NCBI RefSeq assembly: GCF_900100015.1
Contig: NZ_FNDD01000009.1
Coordinates: 62,001-126,000 of the forward strand
Direction: 5' to 3'
From: Vibrio xiamenensis
GTDB taxonomy: Bacteria > Pseudomonadota > Gammaproteobacteria > Enterobacterales > Vibrionaceae
Length of the DNA stretch: 64,000 nucleotides
Shown here: positions 8,794 to 16,094 of the stretch, piece by piece
How positions within the stretch are numbered: the first letter of the stretch is position 1
Layout of the letters: the number at the start of each line of letters is the position of its first letter
Program-made: the position numbers and the translations under genes
The notes under the pieces: generated by a model
Told to the model about the DNA's origin: nothing
The model's input: the letters and a program-made list of their open reading frames with translations, nothing else
The model's database searches: none

Positions 8794-9477
8794 TTACTTG
8801 GTTTGACCTAGAATACGTGCTAGTTCATCTTCTGCGCTTGAGTTGCCGCCAACCAAACCAGCTTGAGACAAACGCTCATCGAGTGATGACGCAGAGCTTG
8901 CCATTTCACCAGCAGCATCCATTCGGGCTTGATGGCGGTCCTGCTTCTTCTGAATACGCTCTAACGATTCCATCGCCGTGGTCACTTTCGATGTGCTGCC
9001 ATTGACTGATTTAAGCGTCGCTTCCTGGGCTTTTTGCACAGCCTCATTAGCTTTTACAATATCAACTTGAGATTCTAATTGTTCCAAACGGTCTTTAGCT
9101 GATTTAAGGTTTTGACGCATCTTACTTTCCGCGTTGATGTAGAAAGTCTGACGGTCTTTAGCACCAGTTAGGTCATTTCGTAATTGCGTTACTTTTTGCG
9201 CGCACTCCAGCGCAAGTTCCGCATTTCCTTGCTGATTGGCAGTAATAGCATGCTGCTCATACTTGGATACATTCTTTTCAATCTCCGAGACTTTGGTGTC
9301 CGCCATTTTTCTATCGGCAATAATATTCACCAACTCGCCATCAGCCTTTATCATATCGGCTTTCGCTTCACGAATATGCTGTGTCAAAATACTTACCGCA
9401 TTCGCATCCCAAATAGCCTCATCGGCCTCGTTGGTCTTGGATTTGAAAATAGTAGAAAGCGTATTAAATAGTCCCAT
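8794..9477 (-). CDS. yjfJ: PspA/IM30 family protein, YjfJ-like
   Basis: A 227-residue, almost wholly helical and coiled-coil protein of the PspA/IM30 (ESCRT-III-like) family, which forms oligomers on the inner membrane under envelope stress. It starts MGLFNTLSTIFKSK, a typical amphipathic N-terminal helix; long charged heptads follow, with a short tail ending ARILGQTK. The start at 9477 has GAGGAAA upstream, and it lies one base after the DUF2170 stop. No pspBC or pspF is nearby; this is the yjf-operon paralogue, not the classical phage-shock protein. Confidence 0.85.
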   Translation of the reverse strand: MGLFNTLSTIFKSKTNEADEAIWDANAVSILTQHIREAKADMIKADGELVNIIADRKMADTKVSEIEKNVSKYEQHAITANQQGNAELALECAQKVTQLRNDLTGAKDRQTFYINAESKMRQNLKSAKDRLEQLESQVDIVKANEAVQKAQEATLKSVNGSTSKVTTAMESLERIQKKQDRHQARMDAAGEMASSASSLDERLSQAGLVGGNSSAEDELARILGQTK

Positions 9478-9478
9478 A

Positions 9479-9883
9479 TTATTTTTCCTCACTGTTACTC
9501 TTAAAAAATCGAGTTGTAAATTGGAGTAACTCAATGATATTCACAAACAACATAGAAACTTCTAACTCTATATTTTCAACCTTTGATTCAGAAGACAATG
9601 CCCCAAATGCGCAATAATATTCTTCATCATTGACCAACGACTTGCCAACGGTAGTCAGCGGCAGCGTTTTGTGTACATGTAAGATAGCGCTATCAAATTC
9701 AGCTGGATTTGATAGTGCCGATACCGGGAAAAGCAGCGACTCAATCAGAATTTGAGAGTTTGATTTTGTCAATACCGCTTTAATATCATCCTCAGTGGCA
9801 ATAACCAAGGCGTCATCGACCACATCGATACGCCAGTTATGCTCTGACTTTTCTAGGAACTCTTTAATTTCAATTACATTCAT
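9479..9883 (-). CDS. yjfI: DUF2170 family protein, YjfI-like
   Basis: A 134-residue cytoplasmic protein matching DUF2170: an alpha-beta fold with LLFPVSALSNPAEFDSAILHVHKTLPL in the middle and an acidic C-terminal half. In E. coli yjfI sits next to yjfJ (PspA), exactly as here. Function unknown. GGAA precedes the ATG by ten bases. The gene lies 21 bases after the YjfC-like ligase and one base before pspA/yjfJ, so translation is probably coupled. Confidence 0.8.
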   Translation of the reverse strand: MNVIEIKEFLEKSEHNWRIDVVDDALVIATEDDIKAVLTKSNSQILIESLLFPVSALSNPAEFDSAILHVHKTLPLTTVGKSLVNDEEYYCAFGALSSESKVENIELEVSMLFVNIIELLQFTTRFFKSNSEEK

Positions 9884-9904
9884 TTTGAATTTCCATTGTT
9901 ATTA

Positions 9905-11071
9905 TTAAATGATGACATGAGGAATGAACCGCGCCACATCATCTGTGATTCGAGAATAGCTTTCACGGACAGAAATACCGCTCCCAACACGCCCAACCAT
10001 CCATGAACCAATCACACATCGACCATATTGAAATTTTGCCAGCGGCCAATATTGCTGAGTGACAAAGCCTTCAGCGCCATAGCAACCATCCGAAATCTCG
10101 ATGTCTTCACCAGCAAATACAATCGAGATATTAGCTCCCTCTCGAGAATAGATGGGCTTAGTCACCTTATCCTTGATTAAACAGACTTTAGGATCATCGC
10201 TAAAGTAACAAGGTAATAAGTTTTCATGACCCGGATATAGTTGCCACAAAACTGGTAATAGCGCTTTTGAAGAAAGCAGCACTTTCCATAATGGCTCAAT
10301 AAATTTCATACCAGCATGCTCAATGTATTGGGCGTATTCATCAAGCAGCGCAAATTCATACGGATATAACCAAAATGCAGTAGTAATCAGCTTAGATTCA
10401 TGGTCTGCGAAGCGTTGATCTTCTGTTAATTGGATATCACCTGTATCGAGCCAAATTGATTCCCATCCCGCTTCATCAGCGCATGCAGCCAAGTATTTTA
10501 CCGTACGCAAATCCTCCTCCGATTCCTCACTCACAATAAAGTGAAGAATTGGAGTTTCCGGCTGTTTCTCAACAAGCAATGTTTTAAATTGGAGTATTAA
10601 CTGCTCATCTAATATATTGAACTGATCGGTATAGCTTGGCAGCAGCCCTCTGCTAACGTTGCATTCCAACCAATCCCAGGCCACCACACTGGCTTCAAAT
10701 AAGCTGGTCGGAGTCTGGGCATTGTACTCGAGCAATTTGGGCGGATGCTTGCCATCCCATGCCAGATCAAAACGGCCATACAAGTACGATTTATCCGTTC
10801 GCCACGAATGTTTAATGAGTTGGTGGTACTGCACAGGCACCCCGAACTTATCCAGCATGTCATTCTCAATAACATGCTGGACGGCTTTGATTGACATATC
10901 GTGCAGAGCTTCAGACGCTTTATCTACCTGGTCGACTTGCCCCATATCAAACTGAAAGTAACGATCATCGACCCAATACGGGTATTTTTGCGAGACTTCA
11001 AAAAAGTCAAACCCTAGCCGGCATACACGGTCTTGCCATTTATCCCGAGGTTCAATATCTCTGAGAAACAT
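9905..11071 (-). CDS. yjfC: glutathionylspermidine synthase-like ATP-grasp ligase, YjfC-like
   Basis: A 388-residue ATP-grasp enzyme of the GspS/YgiC/YjfC family, expected to form an amide bond between a carboxylate and an amine using ATP. Typical blocks are LYGRFDLAWDG at residues 97-107, LLEYNAQTPTS at 113-123, EPLWKVLLSSKALLPVLW in the second half and a GAEGFVTQQYWPL block near the end. There is no CHAP amidase domain, unlike E. coli Gsp. The true substrate of YjfC proteins is unknown, so glutathionylspermidine should not be assumed. Its ATG overlaps the DUF1190 stop (TAATG), which implies translational coupling to the lipoprotein. Confidence 0.88.
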   Translation of the reverse strand: MFLRDIEPRDKWQDRVCRLGFDFFEVSQKYPYWVDDRYFQFDMGQVDQVDKASEALHDMSIKAVQHVIENDMLDKFGVPVQYHQLIKHSWRTDKSYLYGRFDLAWDGKHPPKLLEYNAQTPTSLFEASVVAWDWLECNVSRGLLPSYTDQFNILDEQLILQFKTLLVEKQPETPILHFIVSEESEEDLRTVKYLAACADEAGWESIWLDTGDIQLTEDQRFADHESKLITTAFWLYPYEFALLDEYAQYIEHAGMKFIEPLWKVLLSSKALLPVLWQLYPGHENLLPCYFSDDPKVCLIKDKVTKPIYSREGANISIVFAGEDIEISDGCYGAEGFVTQQYWPLAKFQYGRCVIGSWMVGRVGSGISVRESYSRITDDVARFIPHVII

Positions 11072-11895
11072 TAGCCGCCAAAGCCCCCAAGGAATGATCC
11101 GGTTCGGCCAAAACCACCTCTACTTACCGTTGTTACCTTTGGCTTATATTGATACGTTTCAGTTGAGGAAGATGATTGCCTCGATTCACTTTTGTATGAT
11201 CCAGAAGTCGTTCGAGCCGTACCTGACGTAACAGTGTAACCACCCGATTCCTGCGCTGCCTTGCGCTTTTCTCGTTCTGTCACGTATTGCGAGGAACCAT
11301 CAATCGCCCGAGAGATGATATAGGCATCAGTAATATCACTGACAATCGAATGAGAACGACTTTGTTGGTAACTGCCACCCATTGATTTATAGGTACTTAA
11401 CTTACTGGTTGGCAAAGCTGTTGTTAGATTCTTGTTTAGGAAAAGCCGCTTACCATCTGCAGCCTCAAAGCGTGTTAAAATTCCCCCACGCGCCGTAAAG
11501 ACATAACCAAAATTACTTGATGCCGAATTCGCAGATGTATAGAACGGCAACACAAAATCAGATTTTTTTTCAACCACAAAACCAACAATTTTAGGTGACC
11601 AAATACCGTGGTGCGGATAACAGAGATCTCCGTAATCCTGTTGGCAATCTCGCTCCACTTGATATTTCATTGCGGTACGTTCACCCTCTGCTTTCGCTGC
11701 TGCAAATCGAGCGTTACAAATATCGCTACCGTTATCTTTTGCACAAGTAGATAAGTGAGTGTAAGCGGTATAAATAGCTGAATTCTCATTATTACAGCCT
11801 GAAAGCGTTGTAACACTAAGGCCTAAAAACGCCACAATCGGCATTTTGTCGCCAATCATATGTTTAGCTAAATTCAGTTTTCCTTGCTTTTTCAT
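11071..11895 (-). CDS. yjfM: DUF1190 lipoprotein, YjfM-like (first copy)
   Basis: A 274-residue DUF1190 protein (YgiB/YjfM family). It begins MKKQGKLNLAKHMIGDKMPIVAFLG with lipobox TLSGC, then the family block ERDCQQDYGDLCYP, and ends in a Gly/Ser-rich tail with SRGGFGR and FLGGFGG, as usual for the family. The start at 11895 has GGAGGGAG upstream. E. coli pairs DUF1190 genes with GspS-like ligases (ygiB-ygiC, yjfM-yjfC), and here the two genes overlap. A role as the ligase's substrate or membrane partner is inference. Confidence 0.87.
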   Translation of the reverse strand: MKKQGKLNLAKHMIGDKMPIVAFLGLSVTTLSGCNNENSAIYTAYTHLSTCAKDNGSDICNARFAAAKAEGERTAMKYQVERDCQQDYGDLCYPHHGIWSPKIVGFVVEKKSDFVLPFYTSANSASSNFGYVFTARGGILTRFEAADGKRLFLNKNLTTALPTSKLSTYKSMGGSYQQSRSHSIVSDITDAYIISRAIDGSSQYVTEREKRKAAQESGGYTVTSGTARTTSGSYKSESRQSSSSTETYQYKPKVTTVSRGGFGRTGSFLGGFGG

Positions 11896-11909
11896 GTCTC
11901 CCTCCAAAC

Positions 11910-12335
11910 TTAGTAAGACATGCAAGCTGAGTTCAGAACACCAATAGCAATGTAAAATGCCGCAGCCACTATTGCTGCTGGAATTTCGTTTTTCTCAATC
12001 CGTTCTACGAACGCTGGCATAAATAGTTTGCGAACAATTAACATCGCAACAAATTGTGTAATCGCGCCAACAACGCCCCACACACAGAAATCCAAAAAGT
12101 TGACTGAACTTGCAGCCACTCCCGAAATAGCAATCGAATAACCAACCAATGAACCGCCGAGTGTTATCGCTGCTGCTGAATTTTTTGCTTCTTTAATCAG
12201 TTTCCACTCATCGTATGGCGTTACCCATAAATTCACATATTTAAAAACGAGTAAGAAGACCAAAGCACCAACAAAATACAGCGCGAAGTTGGCTAGTCCT
12301 GATAAATTAATAAAGTCGTTAATGTTGACGTTCAT
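11910..12335 (-). CDS. yjfL: DUF350 membrane protein, YjfL-like
   Basis: A 141-residue inner-membrane protein of the DUF350 family: two similar halves, each with two membrane helices (ANFALYFVGALVFLLVF, NSAAAITLGGSLVGYSIAISG, FCVWGVVGAITQFVAMLIV, EIPAAIVAAAFYIAIGVLNSACM). The start at 12335 has AAGAGAG upstream, making the DUF350 pattern begin near the N-terminus. It lies 14 bases before the yjfM-like gene, as in the E. coli yjfL-yjfM order. Confidence 0.85.
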   Translation of the reverse strand: MNVNINDFINLSGLANFALYFVGALVFLLVFKYVNLWVTPYDEWKLIKEAKNSAAAITLGGSLVGYSIAISGVAASSVNFLDFCVWGVVGAITQFVAMLIVRKLFMPAFVERIEKNEIPAAIVAAAFYIAIGVLNSACMSY

Positions 12336-12426
12336 ATTGTCTCTCTTGTTATGAATAGTTGTTAAGAGCCCATTAGGCACCTATTGGTAGAATAACAGTT
12401 ATTAAGATTTAGCCAGGGAATGACAC

Positions 12427-12495
12427 CTAACGGCCAAAACCACCTTTACTCACCGTTGTGGCTTTGACAGATTTATTTGACACACTAGTGGTTTG
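12427..12495 (-). pseudogene. in-frame tail remnant of the second DUF1190 gene
   Basis: Directly after the TAA of the second DUF1190 gene, the same reading frame stays open for 22 codons and ends in TAG at 12427-12429. It encodes a tail containing KATTVSKGGFGR, nearly the same as KVTTVSRGGFGR in the neighbouring paralogue, where the motif lies inside the protein. This looks like the old C-terminus cut off by a nonsense change (for example CAA to TAA). Stop readthrough cannot be excluded. Confidence 0.7.
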
Positions 12496-13494
12496 TTAGT
12501 TGCTTGGATGATTTTTAGTTTTTAGCGGTTCTTTATATGTTTTAAATATTTTCACCTGAGAATCATTTAACCGAGATTTGGGAAATGAACTTGGGCTCAA
12601 GCTAGAATCAGCATTACCTAAAAATGAACCTTGGGGCTGTGAATTTGAACTACCTCCCTCAAAACGAGAAGGATTAGCAGAAGTAGTACGTGCGGTGGCT
12701 GACGTTGGCGTTAGATGACCAAACTCCAAACCCCATTTTTTGTTATAGGGTTTATTGATCTGTTCCATCAACTTACGGTCAGCATGTTCAACAGAAACGT
12801 AATAGCCTTGATTAAATGCTTTATGTTGTTCTTCTCTGGTTAAAGGTTCTGTTGTTGGGATATAGTAAAAATATTGATAACGAATACCCATTGGGTTCGT
12901 TGTGTAAAAATCACTGACCGGTAAGTAGCTCTGATAGATGTTAAGATCTTCCTTTTTAAATGAAGCTAAACTCCCATAGGCATAATATCCCTTACCATCC
13001 GAGCCTTTATATCGGTCAATAATCTTACCCTTTGCAGTAAATAAATAGCCATAATGGCTTGATTTAGAATTTGATGAGGTAAACAGAGGAGTAGCTGGTC
13101 TATCCTTCGCAAACTGGTTGATAAGACTCTTGCCCTTATAATGAGCGATTGCATTTTCTTCCCAATGTGCTGATTTTGTCAAAATACCAGTAAACTTAGG
13201 AATCCAAAGACCATATTGTTGATAACAGAGATCTCCGTAATCTTGCTGACAGTCACGTTCCATTTTATATTTCATTGCGGTACTTATACTGGTTTCCTTT
13301 GCACGCTCAAATTGGTATTGACAGTATTCTTCGTCATAATCATCTGCACATGTAGAAAGCTTTGTGTATGCAGTATAATCATAGTGTTCATTACACCCTG
13401 ATAAAGTGGTAACTCCAATACCTATAAAAGCAACAATTGGCATTTTGTCGCCGATCATATGTCTGGCTAAATTGACCGTTCCTCTTCTTCTCAT
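12496..13494 (-). CDS. DUF1190 lipoprotein (second copy), C-terminus probably truncated
   Basis: A 332-residue paralogue of the neighbouring DUF1190 protein. It begins with the same NLA-HMIGDKMPIVAF block and lipobox TLSGC, and shares ERDCQQDYGDLCY. An insertion of roughly 60 residues and a different middle set it apart. It lacks the usual GGFGR tail: the protein ends in NHPSN at a TAA, while that tail is encoded in frame just beyond the stop. GGGGA precedes the ATG at 13494. The gene starts 11 bases after the potassium channel and is separated from yjfL by 160 bases. Confidence 0.8.
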   Translation of the reverse strand: MRRRGTVNLARHMIGDKMPIVAFIGIGVTTLSGCNEHYDYTAYTKLSTCADDYDEEYCQYQFERAKETSISTAMKYKMERDCQQDYGDLCYQQYGLWIPKFTGILTKSAHWEENAIAHYKGKSLINQFAKDRPATPLFTSSNSKSSHYGYLFTAKGKIIDRYKGSDGKGYYAYGSLASFKKEDLNIYQSYLPVSDFYTTNPMGIRYQYFYYIPTTEPLTREEQHKAFNQGYYVSVEHADRKLMEQINKPYNKKWGLEFGHLTPTSATARTTSANPSRFEGGSSNSQPQGSFLGNADSSLSPSSFPKSRLNDSQVKIFKTYKEPLKTKNHPSN

Positions 13495-13505
13495 TGTTCC
13501 CCAAC

Positions 13506-14546
13506 TTATTTCGATGGCCAGTCGTTAAAATTGACTCTTTCATCAGCAATATAAAATAGTTGATCGCCCGGGTTAACCAGCGCATCTAGCTTGGCATTGA
13601 TCGTGACGTTAACTTCCCTTGCTTTTCGAATCGCTATAACCGTGGCTTCATGATTTACTTTGAAAGACATAAATACATCAGCCAGTGCAAAACTTGAGGC
13701 ATCGTTTGGCACTTTAATGCTGTACTGGGTTTGACCTTTATGGGCACTAACCAATTCTGAGTGGACAAAACTAGATCCAGAATCAATCACAGATTTAGCC
13801 AATAGCTCGGTTCCTAAACCCGAAATACATTCGGCGTTAGGGATATGCTGCGTTAGAATTCGGCACTTAACCTCATCTACGAAATTGGCGACAAGATCCG
13901 CTTTTTTATTTAACGTTGAAGCAAATAGAGCAACGGTTAGCGTCGCATCGTCTAAATCGAGGTCAACAACAATGCATGATGCTTCACGAATATTGGCTCG
14001 TGCCAAATCCGCTTCTTCGGTAAAACTATCGGCACTGATAAAATGAATTGAATCATCGAACGGATTTTCCTCTAACTCAACACTGACTAAAACTATCTCG
14101 CGCCGCCCTTTCTCTTCCCGCTGAAGCATTCTGACTAAATGCGCTGTTCTGGTTTTGCTATAACCTAAAATAACGATATGATTTTTGAGGGTTAACATAT
14201 GTTTTCCTCTGTAGCGTCTATAAAGAATTTGTGAAAGAAAAAAAGCACCTTTACCAATGGATAGGCCAAACAGACCTAAAGCAAATGGAATAACCCACAC
14301 CGCGGTGAATATTTCCCCTTGCGGAGTTGTTGGCGCAGCATCGCCATAACCGGTCGTTGAGGCCGTGACAACCATGTAATAAATAAAGTGGTGCACGTCA
14401 GAAATTAAACTTGTTTCACCACAGATTTTGTAGCCAATAAATGTTATCGTTAGATAAATCAGGATTAAAACAATGACATTAAGCCGCGCTATCTGTTCTA
14501 AATATTTGGCAGCGTATTTATCCCAAAAAGTTATAACAAATTTCAT
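13506..14546 (-). CDS. two-helix potassium channel with RCK/TrkA-N domain
   Basis: A 346-residue K+ channel. Two membrane helices (residues about 22-40 and 78-104) flank a pore loop with the K+ selectivity filter TTGYGD at residues 64-69. A cytoplasmic Rossmann-type RCK/TrkA-N domain starts at HIVILGYSKTRTA (about residue 123), and a TrkA-C-like part ends the protein. It is the first gene of the ten-gene minus-strand island and is 11 bases from the second DUF1190 gene. Known yjf-type neighbourhoods sometimes include ion channels, so a link to membrane-potential control is plausible. Confidence 0.9.
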   Translation of the reverse strand: MKFVITFWDKYAAKYLEQIARLNVIVLILIYLTITFIGYKICGETSLISDVHHFIYYMVVTASTTGYGDAAPTTPQGEIFTAVWVIPFALGLFGLSIGKGAFFLSQILYRRYRGKHMLTLKNHIVILGYSKTRTAHLVRMLQREEKGRREIVLVSVELEENPFDDSIHFISADSFTEEADLARANIREASCIVVDLDLDDATLTVALFASTLNKKADLVANFVDEVKCRILTQHIPNAECISGLGTELLAKSVIDSGSSFVHSELVSAHKGQTQYSIKVPNDASSFALADVFMSFKVNHEATVIAIRKAREVNVTINAKLDALVNPGDQLFYIADERVNFNDWPSK

Positions 14547-15536
14547 AACGTCGTGGATTTCCTATCAATTAATATTTATGGTTCGTTGCCATTATTTGAT
14601 CACGGACTAGACAAAACTATTTTTAGGTCTAACCTAATGAAAAAACGTTGTTTTACAGCCACAGAACTTTCATCATCTGTGCTTAACTGCGGATAAACTT
14701 GAGGGTTTATTAAGAATAAATCATTCATAGGTGCTTTTGTTTTCTAAAGTTCATGACGCCAATCGCAACAAACCTCAATCCCTTTTAATTTTCTACGCTA
14801 ACTTGATTCTGTTCAAAGCAACAAAATTTAAAACGACTTCCACGTAAGAAAAGATCTTGATTCTTTACAGAAAAGAACAAAAGTTTGGTGGAAATGAATT
14901 AAATAGCTTCAATTTAGGCAAACTTTAATTCACTCACTAGATACACAGATACACAGATACACAGATACACAGATACAAATTCTACTACTAGTTACCATTA
15001 AGTCACGCTATTACCTTGCCAAACACAGGCATTACTTTTGTACCACTCACAACAAATTGGATTATATCTAAAAGTTTTGTGACAGTGTGCCTAATCTACT
15101 AGTGATAATCACTAAAATTTACCTAAATAGCACTTAAATTAAATACTTGGGAAATGAGTGTTCAGGAATCGAACACGTTACCGGAATGCAAACCTGGGAG
15201 GAGTGTAATTTCTTAGATGAGTATGAGCTCTTACATAAAAAGGAATAAAATGTACTCTATAAAATAATCAATATATTCTGCAGAATCCCATGAATAAATT
15301 TTTTAAGTTTCCGCGTTGGGTTCGCATAGCTCCTGTCGTGTAATATCAAAGCGGACAAGACGCTTTTAGTTCCTTCTGAGCCAACCAACACAACGACTAC
15401 TTAACTACATAGAGCAGAGGATTAGATACTCGAATAGACATCGTCCTCCTCTACTAGCAAATAACAGATATTTGCATCAAGCCGAATGTTTAAGTGCGAT
15501 ACAGCACTTTAGTAACATGTTCATTGCAATGCACTA
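14547..15536. other. gene-free gap of about 990 bases
   Basis: No reading frame with a plausible ribosome binding site was seen. The left end should hold the promoter of the channel gene. The only clear structure is an octamer tandem repeat at 14939-14977. The region is AT-rich and could be decayed or regulatory. Confidence 0.5.
14939..14977. repeat. octamer tandem repeat (AGATACAC), almost five copies
   Basis: Four perfect copies of AGATACAC are followed by a partial fifth copy. The repeat lies outside any reading frame, about 390 bases upstream of the potassium channel start. Copy number could vary by slipped-strand pairing. Confidence 0.9.
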
Positions 15537-15845
15537 TCAACAATAACTATCCTTTTGATCCTCATTTAGGCAACACTCATCTCGTAAGAAGCCAATCACA
15601 CTGTCCAAGCATTCATATTCAGCCACACAATACAAAGTACGACCCTCACGTCGTTGACTGATCAGTCCAGCAGAAGCAAGGCTCGATATATGATGAGAAA
15701 GAGTGGATGCTGGTATACCGAGTTTATCTTGAACGCTACCAACAGCAATTCCTTGGGAGCCTGCTTTCACCACCTCTTTATAAATGCACAAACGGGTAGG
15801 ATGCCCAAGTTCTTTTAGCGCTTTTGCTACAGCGTCGAGTTCCAT
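15537..15845 (-). CDS. ArsR/SmtB family transcriptional repressor
   Basis: A 102-residue winged-helix regulator of the ArsR/SmtB family. The start MELDAVAKALKELGHPTRL is typical, and the recognition region is IPASTLSHHISSLASAGLISQRREGRTLYC. Cysteines occur at the C-terminus (ECLDSV, DECCLN, SYC-end), which could bind a metal or arsenite; the classic ELCVCDL motif of ArsR is absent. ATG 15845 was preferred; a GTG three codons upstream is possible. It is divergent from a metal-type permease, and three matching palindromes lie between them, so it very likely represses both genes until its ligand appears. Confidence 0.87.
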   Translation of the reverse strand: MELDAVAKALKELGHPTRLCIYKEVVKAGSQGIAVGSVQDKLGIPASTLSHHISSLASAGLISQRREGRTLYCVAEYECLDSVIGFLRDECCLNEDQKDSYC

Positions 15846-15877
15846 AGAGACCACTTAACATAACATTTGACTGTTTC

Positions 15878-15897
15878 ATTTCGATAATAATGGAAAT
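15878..15897. promoter_or_regulatory. ArsR-type operator, copy 1 (imperfect)
   Basis: ATTTCGA, six bases, TGGAAAT. One mismatch from the palindrome seen in the other two copies. It sits just upstream of the arsR-like gene. Confidence 0.55.
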
Positions 15898-15959
15898 CAT
15901 CGACAGTAGCAAATCGAGCCAATCCATCATAACCATATAATAAATAAAGAATTAACTTT

Positions 15960-15983
15960 TTATTTCGAAGAGTATCGAAATAA
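15960..15983. promoter_or_regulatory. ArsR-type operator, copy 2 (perfect)
   Basis: TTATTTCGA, six bases, TCGAAATAA: a perfect palindrome with 9-base arms, midway between the divergent genes. The size and spacing suit a winged-helix dimer. Confidence 0.75.
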
Positions 15984-16010
15984 CATATTGACGGGGAGTC
16001 TTTTATTTCT

Positions 16011-16034
16011 ATAATTCGAAAATAATCGAAATAA
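16011..16034. promoter_or_regulatory. ArsR-type operator, copy 3
   Basis: ATAATTCGA, six bases, TCGAAATAA. Same spacing and core as copy 2, located 60 bases upstream of the permease start. Confidence 0.7.
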
Positions 16035-16094
16035 AGAGTTCAGCTTCATTTCGGTATGTACAGTTACTCATAACGCATTAATCGGAGAGTCAAT

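Noticed and set aside
14939..14977. The octamer array considered as a CRISPR array.
   Set aside because: The unit is eight bases with no spacers, so it is a simple sequence repeat.
15300..15380. A GC-richer patch in the gap considered as an integron attC site.
   Set aside because: The core sites and the symmetric arms of Vibrio attC repeats could not be found, and no cassette surrounds it.
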